From NCBI RefSeq assembly GCF_014803405.1, contig NZ_JACYFG010000007.1, positions 62,001 through 126,000 of the forward strand: DNA of 64,000 nt, written 5' to 3'. A program made the position numbers and the translations under genes. The DNA comes from Pelagicoccus enzymogenes (lineage in GTDB: Bacteria > Verrucomicrobiota > Verrucomicrobiia > Opitutales > Opitutaceae). Shown one piece after another: positions 8,353 through 15,828 of this stretch. Below the pieces are notes generated by a model. That model saw only the letters and a program-made list of their open reading frames with translations, was not told the origin of the DNA and did not search any database. Position 1 is the stretch's first letter; each line of letters opens with the position of its first letter.

Positions 8353-9990
8353 ATGTCAGAGCGTGGACTTTTGAACGCAATTCGATCGGCAGTATTGTCG
8401 AGTTTGCTCGTGCCTGCTTTGTATGCCGGGTATCCAAAGATCAGCGACGAGGTTAAGGCAGAGTCGGAACGTCGGCATGCTATCATGCAGGCGAATTCGG
8501 ACGCGGCCTGGGAAAAGGCTTTGCCAGCGATCTTGGAATGGGAGGAAAGAGGGAAGCCGTATTTGCCCGGGGCCTCTCATCCTGACGATCTGCCGCAAGC
8601 GGATATCCCCGCTTTTCCGGGGGCTCAAGGGGGAGGCATGTACTCGTTTGGGGGACGCGGGGGGAAGGTCTTTGTCGTCACCAATTTAAACGATCGCGGA
8701 CCGGGAAGCTTTCGGGAGGCCTGCGAGGCAGGCGGACCGCGAATCGTGGTCTTCAATGTGGCGGGAATTATCCGACTGAAGGAGCGATTGGTGATTCGAG
8801 CGCCTTACATAACGATCGCAGGAAATACGGCGCCGGGAGATGGCGTTTGCATCGCGGGCGATACGGTGGAGCTCGAAACGCACGATGTTGTGGTGCGTCA
8901 TATGCGTTTTCGTCGTGGAGAAACGTGGGTAGGGGATCGAAACGATTCCTTTGGTGGAAACCCGATTGGAAATATCATGATCGACCATGTATCCGCGAGT
9001 TGGGGACTGGACGAGAACATGTCCATGTATCGACACATGTATACTCCTGAGGATGGGGGGGAGCGACTTAAGCTTCCGACGGTGAACATCACGATTCAAA
9101 ATTCGATCTTCAGTGAAGCCCTCGATACTTACGACCATGCATTTGGCAGCACGATAGGTGGGTACAACAGCACGTTTCACCACAATCTATGGGCCTGCAA
9201 CACGGGACGGAATCCGAGCGTCGGCATGATCTATGATTTTACTTTCGCCAACAACGTGATTTTCAACTGGCGTCATCGTACGACGGATGGAGGCGATCAT
9301 CGTAGCTACTACACGCTGGTGAACAACTACTATAAGCCCGGGCCCGTAACTCCTTTGGACGACCCGATTAGCTACCGTATCCTAAAACCGGATGCGCGCC
9401 GCAGCAAATTTCCCATTCAGGACTTTGGTCGGGCGTACGTAACTGGGAACATTGTGGAAGGCAATGCCCGCGTGACCGCTGACAACTGGGACGGTGGCGT
9501 GCAAGTTGACAAAAGGGACGGTTTCGATCCTGACAAAATTCTTTCGAAGGTACGAATCAACAAGCCTTACCCTCACGCCTACCTCGAGTTGACTACAGCG
9601 GAGCAGGCTTACGAGGATGTGCTGGCGAATTCGGGTGCGACCTTGCCGCGTCGGGATGCTGTTGACGAGAGGGTAGTCGCTATGGTCCGAAGCGGCGAAG
9701 TGGGATACAAAGCGGGAAAGGGGATTCTCACGAGCATCGATCAAGTGGGAGCTTACCCGGATTACGAGGGAGAGCCCTACGAGGATTCGGACGGGGATGG
9801 AATGCCGAATTCTTGGGAAAAGGCGCACGGGCTCGATCCGCATGATGCGTTGGACGCATCGAGTGACTTGAACGGTGACGGCTACACGAACATCGAAGAC
9901 TTTATCAACGGACTCGATCCCTCGGCGCCGGCAAGACAGTGGGAGTCGCCTCGAACTTATGTCGATCTCTTTTGGAATGTGACGGACTAG
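8353..9990 (+). CDS. Secreted pectate lyase, PL1 type, with C-terminal Ca-binding-like tail
   Basis: 545 residues. Signal peptide about 1-25. The right-handed beta-helix core, about 90-400, starts with IPAFPGAQGGGMYSFGGRGG and the VTNLNDRGPGSFREAC block typical of bacterial PL1 enzymes. The segment IDHVSASWGLDEN carries the IDH...SW..DE signature. The family cleaves polygalacturonate by beta-elimination with Ca2+, leaving unsaturated ends. The C-terminus (about 465-520) has DSDGDGMPNSWEKAHGLDP and DLNGDGYTNIEDF, calcium-binding TSP3/dockerin-like repeats that recur in the other lyases of this window. The start is 36 bp after the DUF3826 gene, so the two are probably cotranscribed. The stop codon TAG coincides with the end of a family A repeat. 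Confidence 0.92.
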   Translation: MSERGLLNAIRSAVLSSLLVPALYAGYPKISDEVKAESERRHAIMQANSDAAWEKALPAILEWEERGKPYLPGASHPDDLPQADIPAFPGAQGGGMYSFGGRGGKVFVVTNLNDRGPGSFREACEAGGPRIVVFNVAGIIRLKERLVIRAPYITIAGNTAPGDGVCIAGDTVELETHDVVVRHMRFRRGETWVGDRNDSFGGNPIGNIMIDHVSASWGLDENMSMYRHMYTPEDGGERLKLPTVNITIQNSIFSEALDTYDHAFGSTIGGYNSTFHHNLWACNTGRNPSVGMIYDFTFANNVIFNWRHRTTDGGDHRSYYTLVNNYYKPGPVTPLDDPISYRILKPDARRSKFPIQDFGRAYVTGNIVEGNARVTADNWDGGVQVDKRDGFDPDKILSKVRINKPYPHAYLELTTAEQAYEDVLANSGATLPRRDAVDERVVAMVRSGEVGYKAGKGILTSIDQVGAYPDYEGEPYEDSDGDGMPNSWEKAHGLDPHDALDASSDLNGDGYTNIEDFINGLDPSAPARQWESPRTYVDLFWNVTD

Positions 9991-10120
9991 TGGCGTGTCA
10001 TGCGTCAAACGTAGCGCCGAGCTTCAGCCGGCGACCGCAAGGCAGGATCTACTCTCTGCGGCCGCTGGCTGAAGCTCAGCGCTACGACGCAGGCGAAATT
10101 CGATCCGTGACAGGACACTA
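9988..10120. repeat. Family A palindromic element, full copy
   Basis: Inner arms are 10010-10033 and 10063-10086 (24 nt, 2 mismatches; right arm CGCTGGCTGAAGCTCAGCGC...). Outer ends also pair: TAGTGGCGTGTCATGCGTC at the left and GATCCGTGACAGGACACTA at the right. The left end supplies the stop codon of the pectate lyase. Other copies or halves are at 25465-25540, 41824-41847 and 51066-51150. Confidence 0.85.
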
Positions 10121-10147
10121 TAACAAATTAGTTAATTTTTTTGGGGG

Positions 10148-10216
10148 GCGCGTTTCGCATTTGATGGTTTAACGATAGGGTAGTCGTACATCGCGAAACG
10201 CGCTTTTCGGTTTTTT
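10148..10216 (+). terminator. Possible long-loop terminator between pectate lyase and hydrolase genes
   Basis: An 11-bp perfect stem, GCGCGTTTCGC (10148-10158) / GCGAAACGCGC (10193-10203), is followed by TTTT and, after CGG, TTTTTT. The 34-nt loop is long for a classical terminator. It ends 15 nt before the next start codon, so it could instead be a leader structure of that gene. Confidence 0.45.
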
Positions 10217-10230
10217 AGGAAGCAAAAGGA

Positions 10231-11424
10231 ATGAAGTTGGTTGGGATTATGTTGATCGGGGCGCTGGGGCTGGCCCCAGGTTGCTTGGAGGCGGAGCGCT
10301 TATGGGAAAGCTCGCTCTTCGACGGCGCGGCAGCGCTGAGGGTCGAAGTAGAGGGAGAGTCGGCTGCGGAGCAAACGGCGATTGTGCTGGCTAATCTGCC
10401 GGGAGGGAGGTCCTCCGGCTCGCGTTCGAGTCGCTCGCGTGAGCGACTGCTTGAGGATGGGTTCCGAATTGTTCGCATTGATTACGAAAGGCGCGAGGAG
10501 GCGGTCTATCCTGCTATTTGCCAGGACATCGCGAAGCTGCGCTCCGATCTGCTTAAGGGCTCTTTTCTGTCAGAGTTGAATCTTAACCAAGCTCGTATTT
10601 TCGTGCTGCCGGAAGGTTACGCGGTCGCGTCAAGCGTGCCGTATTTCGAGGCGGAAGAGCGAACGCTGTATTTGGATATTGCTTACCCTTTGGAATTGGT
10701 GGAAGGAGCGAAGGTTCCAGCTCTGCTTGAGTTTTCCTGCGATAATCGAGATCGGAAGGGAAACTACTCCTTGGTTGCCTGTCGTGACACCTTGTTGGAG
10801 GGGATGGCTTTTGCGGGCTACGCGACGGCGATGGCGGATCATCCGGTCGCAGCTCCCTACAAGGGCTTGGACCCGATGCCGGATTGCGGATACAAGGTGA
10901 AGGCCGCAGTGCGTACGCTAAGGGCTACCGGCAATGGCTTAGGTCTCTCGGGCGAGCTCGGGGTGCTCGGGTTTTCCAGGGGCAGCGGCATGGCCCTGTT
11001 GCTGGCGGCCTCGCAGAATTCGGGAGAATTTGAAGGAGTGGGACCCAATCGGGAAGTGGATAGCTCTGTGCAGGCAGCGGTCGTTTTGTCGGGGCGCTTT
11101 TCCTATCTGGACCTTTTGGATGATGATCACATGTTGCCTCGCTACGAGCGGGCCTGGGGCAAGCGCGAAGATTTCGAGAGCGTTTGGCGGAAGCAGGGAG
11201 CTCTCGATTATTTGGATAGGCCAACCATTCCTTTGTTTCTCAGCATCAATTCGGGCGAGGGTCCCGATGCCCAGCATCAGATGAAGCTTTTACGGGCACG
11301 CTTAAGTCAACTGGGAAGCGAGTTTACGTATCTAGAAGATGGTGACGGAAAAGGGCATAAGGTGCCAATCGACGGAGCCTTGCTTGAGGCGATGGGGACT
11401 TACCTCAAAGGACGTCTGCAGTAG
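10231..11424 (+). CDS. Secreted alpha/beta-hydrolase, probable carbohydrate esterase
   Basis: 397 residues. The signal peptide MKLVGIMLIGALGLAPGCLEA contains a Cys but is not a convincing lipobox. The second half has an alpha/beta-hydrolase fold: the nucleophile elbow GFSRGSG is near residue 246, an Asp-rich region follows, and a likely catalytic His lies in GDGKGHKVP near 374. Residues 25-140 are not clearly assignable. A carbohydrate esterase (for example acetyl or feruloyl) fits the neighbourhood; a peptidase or lipase cannot be excluded. It is the last plus-strand gene of the receptor block and converges on the minus-strand operon, with a shared bidirectional hairpin between. Confidence 0.7.
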   Translation: MKLVGIMLIGALGLAPGCLEAERLWESSLFDGAAALRVEVEGESAAEQTAIVLANLPGGRSSGSRSSRSRERLLEDGFRIVRIDYERREEAVYPAICQDIAKLRSDLLKGSFLSELNLNQARIFVLPEGYAVASSVPYFEAEERTLYLDIAYPLELVEGAKVPALLEFSCDNRDRKGNYSLVACRDTLLEGMAFAGYATAMADHPVAAPYKGLDPMPDCGYKVKAAVRTLRATGNGLGLSGELGVLGFSRGSGMALLLAASQNSGEFEGVGPNREVDSSVQAAVVLSGRFSYLDLLDDDHMLPRYERAWGKREDFESVWRKQGALDYLDRPTIPLFLSINSGEGPDAQHQMKLLRARLSQLGSEFTYLEDGDGKGHKVPIDGALLEAMGTYLKGRLQ

Positions 11425-11504
11425 GGATCCGCTAGCTAGAAACTGAAGATGAGGTGCGTTACAAGTGACGGCCCTGTGGTTAAGCACTGCTTCTTTGGGC
11501 AATG

Positions 11505-11534
11505 AAAAAGAGGAAGCCACTCTGACTTCCTCTT
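11505..11534. terminator. Bidirectional terminator between convergent genes
   Basis: The stem AAGAGGAAG (11508-11516) / CTTCCTCTT (11526-11534) has a 9-nt loop. On the minus strand it is followed by the T run complementary to AAAAA at 11505-11509, so it best serves the minus-strand operon that ends at 11583. The T run on the plus strand is short. Confidence 0.65.
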
Positions 11535-11582
11535 GGATGTTTAGATCTCAGGAACTGCGCTAGCTGCGCGGCTTGCTCGTGA

Positions 11583-12173
11583 TTACTTGGTCTGAGAGTC
11601 CAGTTTGTTAAGGAAACCGTGTATCAAGCTGCCTTTTATCTTGATGTCAGTTTCGCCGATTTTGTTGAAAACCTTTAGCTCCATGCCGGTATATTCGTAC
11701 TTTTTCAACTGGGCGAGGGAGATTTGAACAGTCGACATCTGGGTGATGGCATCCTGGCCCGGGTTGGGATTTGGGGGTGCTATTTCGACATAGAGGGGAA
11801 GGCCGTCTACGGTTGCCTTCGAGTAGTCCATCGTAGCGCTGTCGTACTCGGTGAAGGAGAGATGGGTTTTTGTGACGATGATCTGAGTTACCAGCACCTT
11901 CTTGTCGCGAACTGCGGCGCGAAGGTAGTAGCGTTGCGTTTCGCGAATGGGGTCCTCCTCGATGGGAGATTCGACTAGGATCAGGTCGTTTGCTTTGTCC
12001 TTGGTGATGCGGGTCTCGAATCCGTAGGACCTAGCTTCGCGCTTGTGCATCTTGAACTCTTTGGGCGTCAATCCGTGCAGGTCTGTGTCTTTGGCTGAAA
12101 GTTCGAGATTCGTAGCAGGAATCAGACATGCTGTTGCAACGAAAATGCTAAGGATTTTGGATATGTTTTTCAT
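11583..12173 (-). CDS. Secreted protein of unknown function, last gene of the GH2-PL1 operon
   Basis: 196 residues. The signal peptide MKNISKILSIFVATACLIPATN is followed by a hydrophilic mature protein with no motif I recognise. Visible blocks are TPKEFKMHKREARSYGFETR, QRYYLRAAVRDKKVLVTQII and a C-terminal GETDIKIKGSLIHGFLNKL; alternating hydrophobic residues suggest mostly beta structure. Its start codon is one base after the stop of the esterase/PL1 fusion, so it is certainly in the same operon. It is probably periplasmic. A role as a small binding or folding accessory is only guessed from position. Confidence 0.7.
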   Translation of the reverse strand: MKNISKILSIFVATACLIPATNLELSAKDTDLHGLTPKEFKMHKREARSYGFETRITKDKANDLILVESPIEEDPIRETQRYYLRAAVRDKKVLVTQIIVTKTHLSFTEYDSATMDYSKATVDGLPLYVEIAPPNPNPGQDAITQMSTVQISLAQLKKYEYTGMELKVFNKIGETDIKIKGSLIHGFLNKLDSQTK

Positions 12174-12174
12174 A

Positions 12175-15100
12175 TTATCTTCGGGTTATTTGATTTAGAT
12201 AAATTTCTAAGTTGGTGTAGCCACTTCCTTGAGGTTCGAGAAAGTGTCCGTCTGGTTCGTTGGGGTTGAGGCCGTTTGCGACTTCCCAATGGTCCGGCAT
12301 TCCGTCAAGATCCGTATCCCAGTTTTGGGGACGATGGATTTCAGGATAGTCCTCCCAACCGCCGACGTCCGCTTGGGAATCGGGCAAGCCCGGTTCTCCG
12401 CTACTGCTGCCGCGGAAGGTGAAGCTGCCAGTTCGGGTTTCGGCTATGATGCGTTGGTCGTGCTGGTCGAGTTGGGGAAGGTTGCAACCGACGTCCGAAA
12501 GCACGTTTTCGTAGGCTTCCGCCGCGGATTGCGTTTCGACGAAGGAAGGGAAGAAGGGCTCCTTGGAAAGGTAGTTTCGCTGTGGTTCGTTTTCCTTGGT
12601 GACGATGCCCTTGCGGTTTTTGTGGGCCTTGACCCTGCCTTCCATTACGTTGCCGTCGACGTAGTAATCTTGTGGTCCAAAGGCGGCGACGAGGTCGCGT
12701 TGCGGCTTTAGGAGGTGAAATACTTTGGAGGCAGGGCCGGGCTTGTAGTAGTTATTTACATACTGCACTTGCTTGGCGCCGCCGTCGGTGGTGCGGCCGC
12801 CCCAGTTGTATACCACGTTATTGCGGATGTCTAGGCGACCGGCATGGCGGCTTGCTTGGTCTAGGGCTCCGGCGAGGCTCCAATTCCTGCCTTCGTTGTG
12901 GGCGAGGAGGTTGTGGTGGAAACTGCCGATATCGCCCCCGATGCTGGCGGCGAAGCCATGCTTCTTTCCGTCTCCGTACTTCTTGTGGCCCGCTATGTTG
13001 AGGGCCTCGGAGATGAGCGTACGTTGCAAGGTTATGTTGCGAGCTCCGCGTGAGCTAAAGGCCTCGTCCTGGGTCCAGCTGATCGAGCAATGGTCGATGA
13101 TGCAATGGTCGCTGCTGGCCATGCCCATTCCGTCCATGGTTTTTCCGGAAAGATCGCCTGGTCGAACGCGTAGGTAGCGCAGCACGACGTCGTTAACTCC
13201 CAGGAGGCCCAAGTTGTAGTTGGAGATGCAGATACCTTTTCCGGGGGCGGTTTGTCCGGCGATTGTGAGGAAGGGGTTTCGGATGGTGAGCTTGCTTTTG
13301 AGCTCGATGCGGCCGGAAACGTCGAAGACCACTGTGCGCGGACCCTCTGCTTCGATCGCCGCTCGGAGGCTTCCTTCTCCGCTGTCGTTGAGGTTGGTTA
13401 CGTGGTAGACCGCTCCGCCGCGACCGCCTCGCGCGAAGCGTCCGTAACCCTCTGCCCCGGGAAAAGCCAGTTGTCGTGGGGAGAAGGTCCATACCTCGCC
13501 GCGAGTGAGGGTGCCGTCGGCCCCGATGGTATCTACCCGCCAGGCGTAGTGTTGGAGGCTGTTCGCTCCTGCAAGATCGACTTCGAAGTGGCTTTGGGCC
13601 GTGGATCCTTGATAGGCTCGTGAGCTACGGCCAGCTCGATTGACGAGCTTGAAGCTCTCTTTAGCGTCGTTCGATTGGTGGAGATAAACGAGATGCTTTT
13701 GGGCGTCGGAAGCAGCTCGCCAACGCAAGGTGAGCCGTTTATCATCCAAATTTGCGTGGAGGTCGCCATTGGATGGATACGGAGCGCTGGCTTGTAGGGC
13801 TGGATTGGGAGCGTCGATGGCGATTCCATTGATGATGGCGCCATTTTTCGTTTCCTTGCCTGGCTTGAAGGTGAGGGTGACAGCTTCATCCTTCGTGACG
13901 TCGAATTCGTAGTAGAAGCTTGTTGCCTGCAAGTCGTCTTCGACTCGTCGGCTTGGCGTCACCGTACCTGCGAAATCTTGTCCGACCATGACCTGCAATT
14001 CCCCGTAGTCAGAGCTGCCCGGACTGTTGTGGTAGGTTACGATAGAGTGTCTGCCCTCAGGGAGTCCATCCAAGCTTAGGTTTATGCCTGCCCCTCTCTG
14101 GGACGCGATTCCGTCGGTCGCAAGCTTGGCTCCGCTTGCAAGCCCCGCTTTGTTCCAATCGCCTTGCAGGGGTGTTCCATTTGTTGAGGCAAGGCGGAGG
14201 GTAAGGGCTTCGAGGGCGATCTCAGCCTCGCTGGTTTCTCCTATGTTCCACTCCTCCCAGGTCTCTTTCTGATTGTCGTTGCGGCCGTTGTCTGGGCTAA
14301 GGTCCAAACGCTTGGAATTGAAAAAGGGAGGTGTGAGGGTCGCCAATGTTTTCTTGTCGGTACGAAACGGATACAATGGAAGCTCGGGAGCCTTAGCTTT
14401 AGGTGGAGATGCCTTTTCGTCCCAAGCGTAGCGAGCATACTGAGGCTCTTCTATCCCGGGGGCTCTGAGCTCGAGCATTCCATTGTTCCAGTGGGGGGAA
14501 GCGGGGTGGTAGTTGCCTTCGCCTCCGGCGATTTCAAAAGCCCCAAGGGCGTCCGTTGCTATGGCGCTGCCTAGGTCAAAGGCGCCGGAAAAGCGAAGAA
14601 GCAGGGAGCTGTTATCGCCTTTCTCGATGGACTGGAGTCGAGGAAGTTCGAATGAGGAGTCGGCATGCTGGTAGGTTTCGTGGAGGGCGAGTTGAGCGAA
14701 GCGTAGGCCGACGTCGCGCTTGTTGGTCGGGTGGATGTCGCGAAGGTTGTCTACCAGATCAACAGTCGGAACGATCTCTGCCCGTTGCACCTTGTCTGCG
14801 ACGGCGAGTTGGGCCTCCCAAAAAAGGGGGAGAGCGTCGAGGGTGAGCGTTTTGTGCCCTATCCATTCTGAGTAGGTGAAGGGAGCAATCTGGGCGAAGT
14901 AGAATGGAGCTGCGGGCTGGGACCAGCGCATTCTCCAAGCCTCGATGAGATGGCTGAGCTTGGCGGTATAGATCTGGGAGTCGCCGTGCATGAGGTTGGA
15001 CTCTCCCTGATACCAGAGAAATCCCCGCAGCGTGAAGGGGGCGAGAGGTTCGATCATGCTTTGGTAGAGCTCGGTCGCTTGTACGCCTTTGACCCAGGAA

Positions 15101-15828
15101 AAGTAAGGCTCTCTCATCAGCGGCTCCAACTGAGGGTCGGCTTGGAAGGCTTCTTCGGGCATCCATGCCTCGATCATGGTTCCGCCAAAAGCTGTGTGTA
15201 TCATACCGACGGGTACGTCGAGCTTGGCGTTTAACTCCTTGCCAAAGTGAAATCCAGCGGCCGAAAATCGCATGGCGTCCACCGTCTCGCCGGTACAGAC
15301 GACCCACTGCTTTACAAGGGATGCGTCCTCGATCTTGAGGTTGTTGGGCATGCGGAAGAGGCGTAGGGCGGGGATATCAGCCTCTTCGAGAACTTCAGGG
15401 TAGCCTTGCGATACTTGTTGTCCTCGGATTTCGCCGAGGGGCTTGTCCATGTTGGACTGTCCAGAGAGGAGCCAGACTTCTCCCACGAGCACGTCCTCGA
15501 ATGTGAGGGTATTCTCGCCGCTGACCGTGAGGGTGCGGGGGGTAAAGCTGGCTTTCTGGGCTGGGAGCTCCAGTGACCAGTTTCCGGTGTCGCTGGCTTT
15601 GACGTAGGCCTCTTGGCCTGCGAAGCGAACGGTAACTTTTTCTCCCGGATCGGCAGTGCCCCAGACGGCGATCGGCTTTTCGCGCTGCAGCACCATGTGG
15701 TCTGAGAAAATGTCAGGGCAGGATACCTCCGCTTGGGCGAGCGGAGAGCCAAGGGCGAGGGCCAGAGTCAAAGATCCGAGAATGGCCCGGCGTGCTTTGC
15801 GGAATGGACTTTTCTCGCGTTGGCTCAT
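12175..15828 (-). CDS. Fusion of sialate-O-acetylesterase-type esterase and PL1 pectate lyase
   Basis: 1217 residues in one frame. Signal peptide 1-33. About 35-510 is a SASA/SGNH esterase of the sialate O-acetylesterase type: FSDHMVLQREKPIAVWG, catalytic Ser in LSGQSNM near 125, and D-x-H in DIHPTNKRDVG near 362. About 535-780 holds a malectin-like beta-sandwich and an FN3-like segment ending HYAWRVDTIGADG. The PL1 beta-helix starts at LAFPGAEGYGRFARGG near 785 and carries IDHCSISWTQDEAFSSRG. A calcium-binding-like tail (DTDLDGMPDHWEVANGL) ends the protein. It should deacetylate and cleave the same pectin chain. Its middle and lyase parts match the protein at 39158. ATG overlaps the preceding GH2 stop (ATGA), so translation is coupled. 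Confidence 0.9.
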   Translation of the reverse strand: MSQREKSPFRKARRAILGSLTLALALGSPLAQAEVSCPDIFSDHMVLQREKPIAVWGTADPGEKVTVRFAGQEAYVKASDTGNWSLELPAQKASFTPRTLTVSGENTLTFEDVLVGEVWLLSGQSNMDKPLGEIRGQQVSQGYPEVLEEADIPALRLFRMPNNLKIEDASLVKQWVVCTGETVDAMRFSAAGFHFGKELNAKLDVPVGMIHTAFGGTMIEAWMPEEAFQADPQLEPLMREPYFSWVKGVQATELYQSMIEPLAPFTLRGFLWYQGESNLMHGDSQIYTAKLSHLIEAWRMRWSQPAAPFYFAQIAPFTYSEWIGHKTLTLDALPLFWEAQLAVADKVQRAEIVPTVDLVDNLRDIHPTNKRDVGLRFAQLALHETYQHADSSFELPRLQSIEKGDNSSLLLRFSGAFDLGSAIATDALGAFEIAGGEGNYHPASPHWNNGMLELRAPGIEEPQYARYAWDEKASPPKAKAPELPLYPFRTDKKTLATLTPPFFNSKRLDLSPDNGRNDNQKETWEEWNIGETSEAEIALEALTLRLASTNGTPLQGDWNKAGLASGAKLATDGIASQRGAGINLSLDGLPEGRHSIVTYHNSPGSSDYGELQVMVGQDFAGTVTPSRRVEDDLQATSFYYEFDVTKDEAVTLTFKPGKETKNGAIINGIAIDAPNPALQASAPYPSNGDLHANLDDKRLTLRWRAASDAQKHLVYLHQSNDAKESFKLVNRAGRSSRAYQGSTAQSHFEVDLAGANSLQHYAWRVDTIGADGTLTRGEVWTFSPRQLAFPGAEGYGRFARGGRGGAVYHVTNLNDSGEGSLRAAIEAEGPRTVVFDVSGRIELKSKLTIRNPFLTIAGQTAPGKGICISNYNLGLLGVNDVVLRYLRVRPGDLSGKTMDGMGMASSDHCIIDHCSISWTQDEAFSSRGARNITLQRTLISEALNIAGHKKYGDGKKHGFAASIGGDIGSFHHNLLAHNEGRNWSLAGALDQASRHAGRLDIRNNVVYNWGGRTTDGGAKQVQYVNNYYKPGPASKVFHLLKPQRDLVAAFGPQDYYVDGNVMEGRVKAHKNRKGIVTKENEPQRNYLSKEPFFPSFVETQSAAEAYENVLSDVGCNLPQLDQHDQRIIAETRTGSFTFRGSSSGEPGLPDSQADVGGWEDYPEIHRPQNWDTDLDGMPDHWEVANGLNPNEPDGHFLEPQGSGYTNLEIYLNQITRR

